A stretch of DNA of 64,000 nt, taken from contig JALMGJ010000026.1 of NCBI GenBank assembly GCA_023362775.1, forward strand, positions 1,715,501-1,779,500, read 5' to 3'. Made by a program: the position numbers and the translations under genes. This stretch comes from Charina bottae. Taxonomy: Eukaryota > Chordata > Lepidosauria > Squamata > Charinaidae. The notes under the pieces are model-generated. The model was given only the letters and a program-made list of their open reading frames with translations, ran no database searches and was not told the origin of the DNA. Positions 9,476 to 19,626 of this stretch are shown piece after piece (position 1 is the first letter of the stretch; the number at the start of each line of letters is the position of its first letter).

Positions 9476-12400
9476 TCACTCGCTGGATCGTCACCTTGTT
9501 GTGGTGAGTGGGCTTGTGTGTTCCCAATGAACCCTGTGAGCAAAGCCGTCGGGAGTCATGTACTCCTGGCAGGGTCACCCATGGCGGTAAGGTCCAGGGG
9601 GAGGAACCAGACAAAGAACGATCCAAGAAAGTCCTCAACGGCAGAACAGGCGGAAGATAACAAGGTGTATTGTTACAACGGCTGCGAAGGCGGATGAAGG
9701 CTGCAGCAGACAAAAGGTCACCAATCGTCATGGTATCCATGCCATTGGATTAGAGCCTTTTTCTGTGAAGGTTGTGTGCTGATCGTTGTGCACCGATCTC
9801 CACACATAAAACAAATTCACGCACAGGCGTCTTCCAACCACACCAAACCCAAAACAACCAAAAGTCCCATGGCGATTGACGAATGGCAACGGGGGCAGGA
9901 CTGTGAAATCCGGAAGCTCCTAGTCATGGATCAGCACATGGGCGGTGGATACGGATTCAGTCGCCCTGACTCAAGGATCGAGGCAGTTGAGTAGTTCGGC
10001 AGCTGTATCCACGACTGAGCAGCCCTATTTAGGATCCACTCTGCTCACCCCATATGGGGAGGGGGCTAGAAAAGGTGCCCTAAACATAGTCTGCCTCATT
10101 TTCTCCCTGACTGGATTACCGCGACCAGTGGGGTCACCATCTAGCGGTCGTAAAAAACACATGAATTTTGGAACATGGAATATACGGACACTGCAAGACA
10201 ATATGGATAGTGAACGACCTGAACGTAGGACTGCCATTATTGCAAGGGAGCTGAGACGTTTTAATATTGATATAGCAGCACTCCAAGAAACTCGAAGAGC
10301 AGGAGAAGGACAGTTGAAGGAAGAAAAAGGAGGTTATACCTTCTTTTGGAAAGGACTGCCTGAACAAGAACGACGAATACATGGGGTAGGCTTTGCTATC
10401 AAAAACGACATTGTGAAGCTCTTGTCAGAAGTTCCCACTGGGATTAACGAACGACTCTCAACTCTGCGAATAAAACTCGCCAAAAACCAACAGGCAACTA
10501 TCCTAAGTGCTTACGCACCAACACTAGATGCAGATGAGGATATCAAGGAAAAATTTTATACCCAGCTGGACACCATCTTATCAGAGATACCAAAGGAGGA
10601 TAAAATTATCCTCCTGGGCGATTTCAATGCAAGAGTTGGGCGTGATTTTGATTTGTGGCCAGGGATCATTGGGAAAGAAGGAGTTGACAACAGCAACACG
10701 AATGGAATCTTACTTCTGACTAAATGTGCAGAGCATAACCTTGTCATTACTAACACACTCTTTCGCCAGAAAAATAAATTTAAAACATCATGGAAGCACC
10801 CACGGTCGAAGCACTGGCATCTTTTAGATTATGTAATTGTCCGTGCTAGAGATCGCCGTGATGTACTTCTCACCAGAGCCATGACGAGCGCCGATGACTG
10901 CTGGACAGACCATCGATTAATTCGATCCACGATGGCCATAAAGATTGTCCCTCATCGTAGGCTCCAAGGAAGAAAACCAAGGCGTAAAATGAATACACTG
11001 GCCCTTCAAGATCCTATTAAACGAGCTTGCTTTCAATCAACTCTCAAGGAACATCTGCCTATGGAACTTCCTGAAAATGTTGAGGAACACTGGATTAAAT
11101 TGAAGACTTCTATCATTTCAGCCTGTGAACAAACTATCGGATACCAGACTAAGAGACATCAGGACTGGTTTGATGAGAACGATAGTGAGATTGAACATAT
11201 TATTGACAAGAAAAGGAAAGCCTTCCAGATATGGCAAAAAGATATTAACTGTGCCGTTAAGAAAAAAATCTACGCCAGTGCAAAGGCAGAAGTCCAAAGA
11301 AGAACTAGAGAACTTAAGAACATATGGTGGATAAAAAAAGCCCAAGAAACCCAACATTTTGCAGATGCTCATGATGCACGGGGCTTTTTTAATGCCATAA
11401 AGGCCATCTATGGACCAACAAACCATGGTACAAATCCCTTACGCTCAGTAGATGGTGCTAAACTTCTAAAGGACAAAGAGTCTATTGCACTGCGCTGGAA
11501 AGAGCATTACTGCAATCTCCTTAATCGTCACTCTACTGTGGCTGACGAAGTCTTCTTGCAAATCCCGCAAAAACAAATAAGAAATGAGCTTGCAGTACCC
11601 CCTAGTTTGGAGGAAGTCAGTAAAGCCACTAAACAAATGAAAAATAACAAAGCTAGTGGACCTGATGGGATTCCTGCTGAAGTCTTTAAAGAAGGCGGGC
11701 CTGAACTTACACAACAACTTCATAAGCTCATCGAAAAAATCTGGATGAGGGAGGAGATTCCAGCAGACTTTAGGGATGCCATAATTATCACTCTCTTTAA
11801 AAAGGGTGATAGAACAGACTGTGGAAACTACCGAGGCATCTCCCTTCTAGCCACAGCAGGCAAAATCCTGGCAAAGATCATCGCAAACCGTCTCCTATCT
11901 GTATCAGAAGACATCCTCCCTGAAACGCAAAATGGCTTCCGCCCTTCCAGAGGAACAGTGGATATGATCTTCACTGCACGACAGCTTCAAGAAAAATGCA
12001 AGGAGCAAAACCGCCCTCTGTACATGGCGTTTATTGATCTGACTAAAGCTTTTGATACTGTAAATCGTACTGCTCTCTGGACCATCCTTCTGAAAATCGG
12101 ATGCCCTGATAAATTTGTGAACATCTTGCGGTTACTCCATGACGACATGATGGCAACAATCCTGAATAACAATGGCTCTCAAAGCGATCCATTTAAAGTG
12201 GAATCCGGCGTTAAACAGGGATGTGTTATTGCTCCAACCTTATTCGCTATCTTCATCGCTATGATTATGCACCTTGTTGAAGAGAAACTTCCTACAGGTG
12301 TAGAAATTATATATCGAACAGATGGAAAGCTTTTTAATCTTAGTAGGCTGAAAGCAAAAAATAAGGTAACTGCAACTTCTGTTATAGAACTTCAATATGC

Positions 12401-13399
12401 TGATGATAACGTAGTCTGTGCACACTCCGAGGAAGATCTTCAAACTATCCTAAACATCTTTGCAGAAGCATATGAAAAACTCGGCCTCTCGATTAACATT
12501 AAAAAAACCAAAGTGCTTTACCAGCAAGTTCGAACCAATCCCTCTGCAGCGCCATCAATCCAGCTTAAAGGTGTGTCACTAGAAAATGTCGACCACTTTT
12601 CTTATCTCGGCAGCCATCTATCAACAAAAGCCGACATCGACGCTGAAATTCAGCATCGCCTGAGCTCTGCGAGTGTAGCTTTCTCCCGAATGAAGCGTAG
12701 AGTGTTTGAGGATCGGGACATTCGCAGGGAGACCAAAATGCTTGTTTACAAAGCCATTGTACTACCAACCCTTCTGTACGCCTGTGAAACATGGACCCTC
12801 TACAAACGCCACCTCCAACTTCTTGAAAGATTCCATCAACGCTGCCTCCGAAAAATTCTGCAAATTACTTGGGAAGATAGGCGGACTAATGTTAGCGTAT
12901 TAGAAGAAGCGAAAACCACCAGCATTGAAACAATGATCATCCAACATCAACTTCGCTGGACCGGTCATGTTGTACGAATGCCTGACCATCGTCTTCCAAA
13001 GCAGCTACTTTACTCCCAACTTAAGAATGGAAAACGGAATATTGGTGGACAGCAAAAGAGATTCAAAGATACTCTCAAAGCTAATTTAAAAAAATGTAAT
13101 ATCAGCATTGAGAACTGGGAAGCCCTAACCCATGAGCGTTTCAATTGGAGGACAGCCTTTATTAATGGCGCTATGGACTTTGAAGAAGCACGAGTACAGG
13201 GCGAAAAGGAGAAGAGAGCTAAAAGGAAGGCACGTCAGGCAAACCCTCATCATGACCGTCTCCCACCCGGAAACCTATGCCCTCATTGTGGGAGGTTGTG
13301 CGGATCCAGAATTGGCCTTTATAGCCACTTACGGACTCACCGTTAAAATTTTACCTTTGGAAGACAATCTTACTCGGCTACGAGTGATCGCCAATGATG
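9476..13399 (+). mobile_element. Full-length non-LTR retrotransposon (RTE-like) nested in BovB
   Basis: A 3,924-bp element on the plus strand inside a minus-strand BovB, with a perfect 13-bp TSD (9463-9475 and 13400-13412). It has a 5' leader of about 685 bp without a long frame, one intact endonuclease-reverse transcriptase frame, and a 53-bp 3' UTR ending in an ATGATGAT-like repeat instead of poly(A). The very short 3' UTR and short-repeat tail fit the RTE group, but the C-terminal C2H2 finger is unlike BovB and the clade should be checked. The intact frame and perfect TSD suggest a recent, possibly still competent, insertion. Confidence 0.88.
10161..13346 (+). CDS. LINE ORF: AP endonuclease, reverse transcriptase, C2H2 finger
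   Basis: This 1,061-residue protein would nick target DNA and copy the element RNA by target-primed reverse transcription. The ATG at 10161 is the first in frame after the TAG at 9921; it directly begins the endonuclease (MNFGTWNIRT). Numbering from this ATG: endonuclease about 1-260 with N7, E43 (LQET), Y118, D154 and N156 (GDFNAR), D223, and D250-H251. Reverse transcriptase spans about 490-800 with SGPDGIPAE (499), FIDLTKAFD (catalytic D626), GVKQGC (683) and YADD (746-749). A BovB-like C-terminal region (LLYACETW, LRWTGHVVRMP) follows. A terminal CX2C-X12-HX3H finger has C1040, C1043, H1056 and H1060. All catalytic residues are present. The frame is open 72 codons further upstream, without an ATG. 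Confidence 0.92.
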   Translation: MNFGTWNIRTLQDNMDSERPERRTAIIARELRRFNIDIAALQETRRAGEGQLKEEKGGYTFFWKGLPEQERRIHGVGFAIKNDIVKLLSEVPTGINERLSTLRIKLAKNQQATILSAYAPTLDADEDIKEKFYTQLDTILSEIPKEDKIILLGDFNARVGRDFDLWPGIIGKEGVDNSNTNGILLLTKCAEHNLVITNTLFRQKNKFKTSWKHPRSKHWHLLDYVIVRARDRRDVLLTRAMTSADDCWTDHRLIRSTMAIKIVPHRRLQGRKPRRKMNTLALQDPIKRACFQSTLKEHLPMELPENVEEHWIKLKTSIISACEQTIGYQTKRHQDWFDENDSEIEHIIDKKRKAFQIWQKDINCAVKKKIYASAKAEVQRRTRELKNIWWIKKAQETQHFADAHDARGFFNAIKAIYGPTNHGTNPLRSVDGAKLLKDKESIALRWKEHYCNLLNRHSTVADEVFLQIPQKQIRNELAVPPSLEEVSKATKQMKNNKASGPDGIPAEVFKEGGPELTQQLHKLIEKIWMREEIPADFRDAIIITLFKKGDRTDCGNYRGISLLATAGKILAKIIANRLLSVSEDILPETQNGFRPSRGTVDMIFTARQLQEKCKEQNRPLYMAFIDLTKAFDTVNRTALWTILLKIGCPDKFVNILRLLHDDMMATILNNNGSQSDPFKVESGVKQGCVIAPTLFAIFIAMIMHLVEEKLPTGVEIIYRTDGKLFNLSRLKAKNKVTATSVIELQYADDNVVCAHSEEDLQTILNIFAEAYEKLGLSINIKKTKVLYQQVRTNPSAAPSIQLKGVSLENVDHFSYLGSHLSTKADIDAEIQHRLSSASVAFSRMKRRVFEDRDIRRETKMLVYKAIVLPTLLYACETWTLYKRHLQLLERFHQRCLRKILQITWEDRRTNVSVLEEAKTTSIETMIIQHQLRWTGHVVRMPDHRLPKQLLYSQLKNGKRNIGGQQKRFKDTLKANLKKCNISIENWEALTHERFNWRTAFINGAMDFEEARVQGEKEKRAKRKARQANPHHDRLPPGNLCPHCGRLCGSRIGLYSHLRTHR

Positions 13400-13412
13400 A
13401 TACAGATTCCTC
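13400..13412 (+). repeat. Right TSD of the nested LINE
   Basis: ATACAGATTCCTC, the exact partner of 9463-9475. BovB sequence resumes immediately afterwards. Confidence 0.93.
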
Positions 13413-14213
13413 AGGAGTCAGACAAGATGACTTGGTATCCACATACCACCAAGAACTTGCCACAATTTGTTATGATCCACACAGTCAAAGGCTTTAGAAT
13501 AGTCAATAAAACAAAAATATATGTTTTTCTGAAACTCCCTGGCTTTCTCCATTATCCAGCGGATATTGGCAATTTGGTCTCTAGTTCCTCTGCCTTTTCT
13601 AAACCCAGCTTGTACTTCTGGCAATTCTCGCTCCATGAATTGCTGGAGTCTACCTTGCAAGATCTTGAGCATTACCTTACTGGCATGTGAAATGAGTGCC
13701 ACTGTTCAATAGTTTGAACATTCTTTAGTGTTTCCCTTTTTTGGTATGGGGATATACAGTAAGTTGATTTTTTCCAATCTGATGGCCATTCTTGTGTTTT
13801 CCAAATTTGCTGGCATATGGCATGCATCACCTTGACAGCATCATCTTGCAAGATTTTAAACAGTTCAGCTGGGATACCATCGTCTCCTGCTGCCTTGTTA
13901 TTAGCAATGCTTCTTAAGGCCCATTCAACCTCACTCTTCAGGATGTCTGGCTCTAACTCACTGACCACACCGTCAAAGCTATCCCCGATATTATTATCCT
14001 TCCTGTACAGATCTTCCGTATATTCTTGCCACCTTTTCTTGATCTCTTCTGCTTCTGTTAGGTCCTTGCCATCTTTGTTTTTGATCATACCCATTTTTGC
14101 CAGGAATTTACCTCCGATGTTTCTAATTTTCTGGAAGAGGTCTCTTGTCCTTCCTATTCTATTATCTTCTTCCACTTCCGCACATTGCTTGTTTAAAAAT
14201 AATTCCTTATCTC
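13413..14213 (-). mobile_element. RTE-BovB LINE, 5' part (subfamily 1)
   Basis: On the minus strand it encodes LTEAEEIKKRWQEYTEDLY, AAGDDGIPAELFKIL, HASKVMLKILQGRLQQ and CFIDYSKAFDCVDHNK, that is, the linker and the first reverse transcriptase motifs including motif A. A frame break near 13710-13750 separates two frames. It joins the 3' part (8493-9475) across the nested LINE at the codons following CVDHNK...HL. The 5' endonuclease is missing. Confidence 0.92.
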
Positions 14214-14273
14214 TAGTAGGTAACTGTATATTAAACTGTATTAAATGTATATGACTATTATATACAGATCAGG

Positions 14274-14819
14274 TGAGAAGACAGGACTTCCCAATCTAGT
14301 GTACAGCATGAAGATTTCCTAGTGGTCTCCCATCCAACTACAGGGAATACCATTGCTTTAAAGGTCCACATAGTCAAAGCAATGGTATTCCCCATAGTAA
14401 CCTATGGCTGCGAGAGCTGGACCATAAGGAAGGCTGAGCGAAGGAAGATAGATGCTTTTGAACTGTGGTGCTGGAGGAGAATTCTGAGAGTGCCTTGGAC
14501 TGCAAGAAGATCAAACCAGTCCATACTCCAGGAAATCAAGCCAGACTGCTCACTTGAGGGAATGATATTAAAGGCAACACTGAAGTACTTTGGCCACATA
14601 ATGAGAAGACAGGATACCCTGGAGATGAAGCTGATGCTGGGGAAAGTGGAAGGCAAAAGGAAGAGGGGCCGACCAAGGGCAAGATGGATGGATGATATTC
14701 TGGAGGTGACGGACTCGACCGTGGGGGAGCTGGGGATGGTGATGGCCGACAGGAAGCTCTGGCGTGGGCTGGTCCATGAGGTCACGAAGAGTCGGAAGCG
14801 ACTGAACGAATAAACAACA
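14274..14819 (+). mobile_element. RTE-BovB 3' fragment with 5' inversion
   Basis: The perfect 12-bp TSD ATACAGATCAGG lies at 14262-14273 and 14820-14831. From about 14370 it encodes the BovB C-terminus (MVFPIVTYGCESWTIRKAE ... GLVHEVTKSRKRLNE), ending CGAATAAACAACA. The start is scrambled: AATACCATTGCTTT (14346-14359) is the inverse of AAAGCAATGGTATT (14377-14390), the signature of twin priming. A 5S-like piece (14316-14345) lies ahead of it. Confidence 0.88.
14316..14345 (-). repeat. 5S rRNA-like fragment
   Basis: On the minus strand it reads TTGGATGGGAGACCACTAGG, matching the conserved 3' half of 5S rRNA. Only about 30 bases are present and they lie inside a retrotransposed unit, so this is a fragment of a 5S-derived SINE or template switch, not a gene. 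A similar piece is at about 32288-32330. Confidence 0.5.
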
Positions 14820-15059
14820 ATACAGATCAGGGCTGTGCTGTAAGATGTCTGTATCTGTGGGGACAGTTCCACCCCTTTCTATGTTTATTACAGTTGCGAT
14901 TTTGTTCGGTTGTCTCCTTGTGTCTGGAAAAGCCTTGCTGATCTCACCTGCTCTTTACCTGTCACTTCCGGTTCAAGACTTCTAGGCGAGAGAACTGCAA
15001 TCCTCATTTCCTTGGCAGGATCCCTTCTGGAATTCAGCATGGCTTGCTTCGATGTAGAC

Positions 15060-15193
15060 TGGTTTTTTCCAAACTTGGCCACTTTAAGATGGGTGGACTT
15101 CAACTCCCAGAATTCCCCAGCCAGATTCCTGTCTGGGGAATTCTGGGAGTTGAAGTCCACCCATCTTAAAGTGGCCAAGTTTGGAAAACACTG
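15060..15193. mobile_element. Snap-back hAT-like MITE
   Basis: Full palindrome with the TTTAAGATGGGTGGACTTC arms. Flanking octamers ATGTAGAC (15052-15059) and ATCTAGAC (15194-15201) match 7 of 8. Confidence 0.8.
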
Positions 15194-15766
15194 ATCTAGA
15201 CACACCCAGAATTGCCCTTGGAAGATCAAGATTGACATGATACACTTTTGATATATTGAGATCTATTCTTGACAGCCATATTAATTCAGGAATAACAACA
15301 TGTAACATACAGCAACAACAATAACCTTTTTAGTGAAACGTTTTCAGCTGGAAAATTAAGAGTGCTTTTAACTGTTGTATCAGGTTCTGCTTTTTAAACT
15401 GTTGGGTGACCTCTAAGGCCTAAAGGCAGGATGCTATTGTTGTTATCTTCAGCATCAGCATCATCGGTATCATGGAGCTTAAAAGTGATTTCTAGGCTTT
15501 ATTTTTATCTTCTTTTTAAATACAAATGCAGCCCTTGGAAACAAAGTTGTTCCTGGGCAGCTTGCATTGCAATCCAACCTCCCCTTGTCTTGTCCGGCGG
15601 TCCTGATCGGCCAGTGCACACACACACACACACACACCCCTACCTTCGATGGTTTGTTGCCTTGTTGCTTGGCTGCAAAGTATTTCCATTTATCTTTAGC
15701 TTTGACCCTGAGCAAGCAATGGGCGCAGCTCGGCTCCGCTGCTCATAAATATACATACCCATCTAT
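15194..15766. other. Unassigned sequence with (CA)n at 15615-15637
   Basis: Only a (CA)n microsatellite is recognised in this stretch. Confidence 0.4.
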
Positions 15767-16493
15767 CCTAGTGGCTAATTTTAAAACGTTGACAATGATG
15801 GCAAGAAATTAGTTCTCTACCCTGTCTTTGTTGGAGATCCCGGCAAATCCAGCATGCCTCATCAGCATAGGGATGGCTGCTCTAGGATGCAAGCTCTCCA
15901 TGTTTTTGAGGAAGCTGTTTGTGGCCACTCCCACTTCCTCTCTCCCCCTCTTCTCTCTCCTCCTTGGACTGGGAGCAAGCACATGGCTGTGTGCTGCTCC
16001 ATTCTAGGGTCCTAGTGGCTAATTTTAAAACGTTGACAATGATGGCAAGAAATTAGTTCTCTACCCTGTCTTTAATCCCCCCCCTTTGGCATTCGCAGTC
16101 GTGCGGGAAATCCGGGACAGTTTGGCTGAGCAGGTAGTGTCGCAGTTCAGCCATTGGGGTCTGTTTATTTCATGTATACCGGATTGGAAAGGCACAAGGA
16201 CTATTCCTGGCAGCGACGAAGGGCCACGGCTGCTCCTCCCCACTCCTGTCCCCCAAAGGTGTCCCGTGTTAGGAAGCAAACGGTTCTTCCTAAGGGAAGA
16301 GGTTTCAGTGCCTGAAATTGTTGGAGATCCCGGCAAATCCAGCATGCCTCATCAGCATATGGATGGGTGCTCTAGGATGCAAGCTCTCCATGTTTTTGAG
16401 GAAGCTGTTTGTGGCCACTCCCACTTCCTCCTTCTCTCTCTCTCTTCCTTGGACCGGGAGCAAGCACATGGCTATGTGCTGCCCCATCCTAGG
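15767..16493. repeat. Local A-B-A'-C-B' duplication
   Basis: Segment A (15767-15829, beginning CCTAGTGGCTAATTTTAAAA) recurs at 16010-16073. Segment B (15830-16009, beginning GTTGGAGATCCCGGCAAATC) recurs at 16320-16493. In the second copy a 246-bp segment C (16074-16319) lies between A' and B'. The simplest reading is a tandem duplication of an A-C-B unit followed by loss of C from the first copy, or gain of C in the second. The copies differ by only a few substitutions and a small pyrimidine-tract change. No coding role is apparent. Confidence 0.85.
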
Positions 16494-17240
16494 CCATGGA
16501 TGGGCCTAGGAGATTTTTCCCCCTTTCTACACACATCTCTTGCAGCAAACAGGGCAAGAGGTGTAAAGTTTAGGGAACAGAAAGAAGAAATGGAACATCA
16601 TTTATCTACCAAAAATGCTGTACCTGCAATGAATAAACATAAGGACTCTTTTGTACTTACTTTTCATACCTGCCATGTCTAAGCACGTGTTTCTTTATGC
16701 TTCGGTGGGCTAAAGGTGTAAGATTAATCTGGATCTCTCTAATATGCTCATGGGCTCTGTTTTTAAACAATATTCTTTTTCTGTACACGAGTTTTGCAGC
16801 TCTGCTCCATTTCAGTAGTTCTAACAGACTGCTGAATGGGCTTCAGAAATTTGGTCGCACAGGTCTCATTCATTCGCTTTTATGGAAGAGAATTTGCTTT
16901 TGAAATCTCTCCCAAAGGAGAAAAGAATGGGGGGGGGGATTCTCATTGGGCCCTTCAGTCAGCCCGTGATTCAACACTTCAGGCAAATCCAGAAAATGAG
17001 TTAATTCAGGAATGAGTTAAGCATGTTGTACGGACACAGCCAGCAAGCAATGAGGTGGCCCAGGTATATGGGGAATGTCCTGGCCCCCATGGCCCCATCT
17101 CTCCCCAGCATCTGCATCCACCTGGGCTTCTCAACCTTCCCTTCAACCTCAAGGAGAGAGAAGAAAACTTCTCCAAGGAGCATTTTCCGTCCCTGGGAAG
17201 AGAGTCCTCCCTTGGAGAAATGTGGGGAGCAGCTCTCCTT
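16494..17240. other. Unassigned sequence
   Basis: No recognisable repeat or coding domain between the local duplication and the hAT copy. Confidence 0.35.
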
Positions 17241-17248
17241 CCTTACAG

Positions 17249-18323
17249 CAGAGCTTTCCAAACTGTGTGTCAGGACACGTTAGCGTGTCGGCTGCAGTGT
17301 CTGGGTGTGTTGCGGCTGCTGCTGCCTCCGAGCCCTGCCAGGATTCCGTGCAGGTCCTAGTGCCTGCCTTGTGCCTTGCTGCCTCCAAACCTGCTGTGAT
17401 TCCGCGCAGGTCCTAGTGCCTCCCTTGTGCCCTGCTGCCTCCAAACCTGCCCTGCCAGGATTCCGCGCAGGTCCTAGTGCCTGCCTTGTGCTCTGCTGCC
17501 TCCAAACCTGCTGTGATTCCGCGCAGGTCCTAGTGCCTGCCTTGTGCCCTGCTGCCTCCAAACCTGCCTGCCAGGATTCCGCGCAGGTCCTAGTGCCTGC
17601 CTTGTGCCCTGCTGCCTCCAAACCTGCTGTGATTCCGCGCAGGTCCTAGTGCCTGCCTTGTGCCCTGCTGCCTCCAAACCTGCTGTGATTCCGCGCAGGT
17701 CCTAGTGCCTGCCTTGTGCCTGGCTGCCTCCAAACCTGCCCTACCAGGATTCCGCGCAGGTCCTAGTGCCTGCCTTGTGCCCTGCTGCCTCCAAACCTGC
17801 TGTGATTCCGTGCAGGTCCTAGTGCCTGCCTTGTGCCTGGCTGCCTCCAAACCTGCTGTGATTCCGTGCAGGTCCTAGTGCCTGCCTTGTGCCCTGCTGC
17901 CTCCAAACCTGCCCTGCCAGGATTCCGCGCAGGTCCTAGTGCCTGCCTTGTGCCTGGCTGCCTCCAAACCTGCTGTGATTCCGTGCAGGTCCTAGTGCCT
18001 GCCTTGTGCCTGGCTGCCTCCAAACCTGCTGTGATTCCGCGCAGGTCCTAGTGCCTGCCTTGTGCCTGGCTGCCTCCAAACCTGCCCTGCCAGGCTTCCG
18101 CGCAGGTCCTAGTGCCTGCCTTGTGCCCTGCTGTAAAAGGGAACTCTGTTTTCATGAGATATGTTGTGTCCCCATACATTTTGCTATTACAATTTATGTA
18201 TGTATCCGTATCTCTTATAAGTTAGTTTAACCTCTGGTTTGCTAGTAAAACTGAAATACTGTGTCGCAAAATGATGCATGTCTAAAAAGTGTGTCACCAA
18301 CATGAAAAGTTTGGAAAGCTCTG
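17249..18323 (+). mobile_element. hAT non-autonomous element with minisatellite (copy 1)
   Basis: Ends are CAGAGCTTTCCAAACTGTG and AAGTTTGGAAAGCTCTG. A perfect 8-bp TSD CCTTACAG lies at 17241-17248 and 18324-18331, diagnostic of hAT. The interior (about 17330-18130) is a minisatellite with units of 56 bp (containing CTGTGATTCCGCGCAGG) and 61 bp (containing CCCTGCCAGGATTCC). In the right half 56+56+61 repeats as a 173-bp higher-order unit (17660, 17833, 18006). The open frames in all phases are minisatellite artefacts; no transposase is present. Confidence 0.92.
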
Positions 18324-18563
18324 CCTTACAGGAACTCAGAGGAACTTCCTGCCACATTTTTCTGCCCACCCACGAATAGGAGTGGAAAGTATTGGAAGAC
18401 TATTCAGGGGCAGCTGACTCAGTCTCAGTGCTGACTGAATTCAATTGACAGTAAATAAAAATAACAGCGCAAGTTCCAACGTGAAAAGAGACAAAGCAGT
18501 AAAGGAAGGGATCGAAAAATAAAATAAAATACAAAATAATACAATAAAATAAACAAAACAGAA
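18324..18563. other. Unassigned, with A-rich (AAAAT)n at about 18515-18570
   Basis: Ends in an AT-rich simple repeat next to the SINE insertion; nothing else recognised. Confidence 0.4.
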
Positions 18564-18576
18564 TAAAATACAGGTA

Positions 18577-18912
18577 AAGATAAAGGTAAAGGTTCCCCCC
18601 GCACATTTGTGCAGTTGTGTCCGACTCTAGGGGCCGGTGCTCATCTCCGTTTGTTAGCCGAAGAGCCAGCGTTGTCCGAAGACGCTTCCGCGGTCATGTG
18701 GCCGGCATGACGCACGCAAAACGCTACCTACCCACCGAAGTGGTACCTATTCATCTACTTGCATTTGCATGCTTTCGAATTGCTAGGTTGGCAAGAGCTG
18801 GGGCGAGTGTGGGAGCTCACTCCGTCACACGGGACTAGGGATTCGAACCTCTGAACTTGAGATCTTCCAATCGACAAGCCTGGCGTCTTACCCGCTGAGC
18901 CACCACGACCCC
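18577..18912 (-). mobile_element. tRNA-derived SINE (family 2), inserted at a MITE end
   Basis: Full-length family-2 SINE on the minus strand: tail AAGGTAAAGGTTCC at left, B box complement GGATTCGAACC and A-box complement CCGCTGAGCCACC at right. The 13-bp TSD TAAAATACAGGTA (18564-18576 and 18913-18925) includes the first six bases of the adjacent Tigger-type MITE, so the SINE inserted into that MITE's edge. Confidence 0.9.
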
Positions 18913-18919
18913 TAAAATA

Positions 18920-19161
18920 CAGGTAGTCCTCCTTTAACGACTGCCTCCTTTAGTGACCGTTCGCGGTGACAACGGTGATGAAAAAGTAACTTTGTGACCA
19001 ATCTTCGCATATACAACCTTCGCAGGTCTGTAAAGCAAAGGAAACCTTTACAGACTTGCGAAGGTCAGATCATGAGCACGGTTGCAGTTTCGCTTAGCGA
19101 CCACTTCACGTAACGACCAAGTTGCCAGTCCCACTTGTTGTCGCTAAATGAGGACCACCTG
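18920..19161. mobile_element. Tigger/mariner-type MITE (copy B, divergent)
   Basis: Begins TA-CAGGTAGTCCTCC and ends GAGGACCACCTG. The interior (CTTTAACGACTGCCTCC, CGCTTAGCGACC) is a divergent relative of copies A, C, D and E. Its first six bases are duplicated on the far side of the neighbouring SINE. Confidence 0.7.
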
Positions 19162-19475
19162 CATATCACGCAGTGAAAAAACATCCAAATCCATAGATAT
19201 TGGGTAAATGTAAAGGAAGGTAGCCAATTTCAGAAATCAAAACGTTGCCTAGGAAGGAGAAGCGCAATGAGAAATGGCACTGAGGGTCAGACCTAAGTTT
19301 TCAATTTTCTCCTCACGAGGCAACCGTAACAGTTTATTCATGATGGGTTATGAAACCTGCAGATACAGCTGCTTAGAAAGGGAAGGATGGTAAATTGTGG
19401 CTAACTAACCCACAGCCCCTATTTGACCGGGGTCTCTCCAGCTGGACCTTAGGATCTGCCCTCCATAGCCTAGAA

Positions 19476-19626
19476 CAGTGTTTCTCAACCTTGGGGACTT
19501 GACGATGGGTGGACTTCCGCTCCCAGAATGCCCCAGCCAGCCATGATTTGGTTGGCAATTACCGGCTGGGGAATTCTGGGAGCTGAAGTCCACCCATCGT
19601 CAAGTCCCCAAGGTTGAGAAACAATG
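19476..19626. mobile_element. Snap-back MITE
   Basis: Full palindrome from CAGTGTTTCTCAACCTTGG to GAGAAACAATG, with a longer central loop containing ATGATTTGGTTGGC. Confidence 0.78.

Noticed and set aside
9945..10160. Upstream extension of the LINE ORF from a GTG
   Set aside because: The frame is open back to 9921 but has no ATG before 10161, and the endonuclease begins right at 10161.
17330..18130. CRISPR-like array appearance
   Set aside because: Units are contiguous and similar throughout with no unique spacers, and the genome is a vertebrate's.
17280..18230. Multiple 60-110-codon frames with repeated Cys/Ala/Ser/Lys-type or Gly/Thr/Arg-type motifs
   Set aside because: They occur on both strands and several phases of a minisatellite inside hAT elements (also 21853-22062, 37039-37732, 54930-55689, 60262-61909). 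A repeat protein would keep one frame with unit length divisible by three; 56 and 61 are not.
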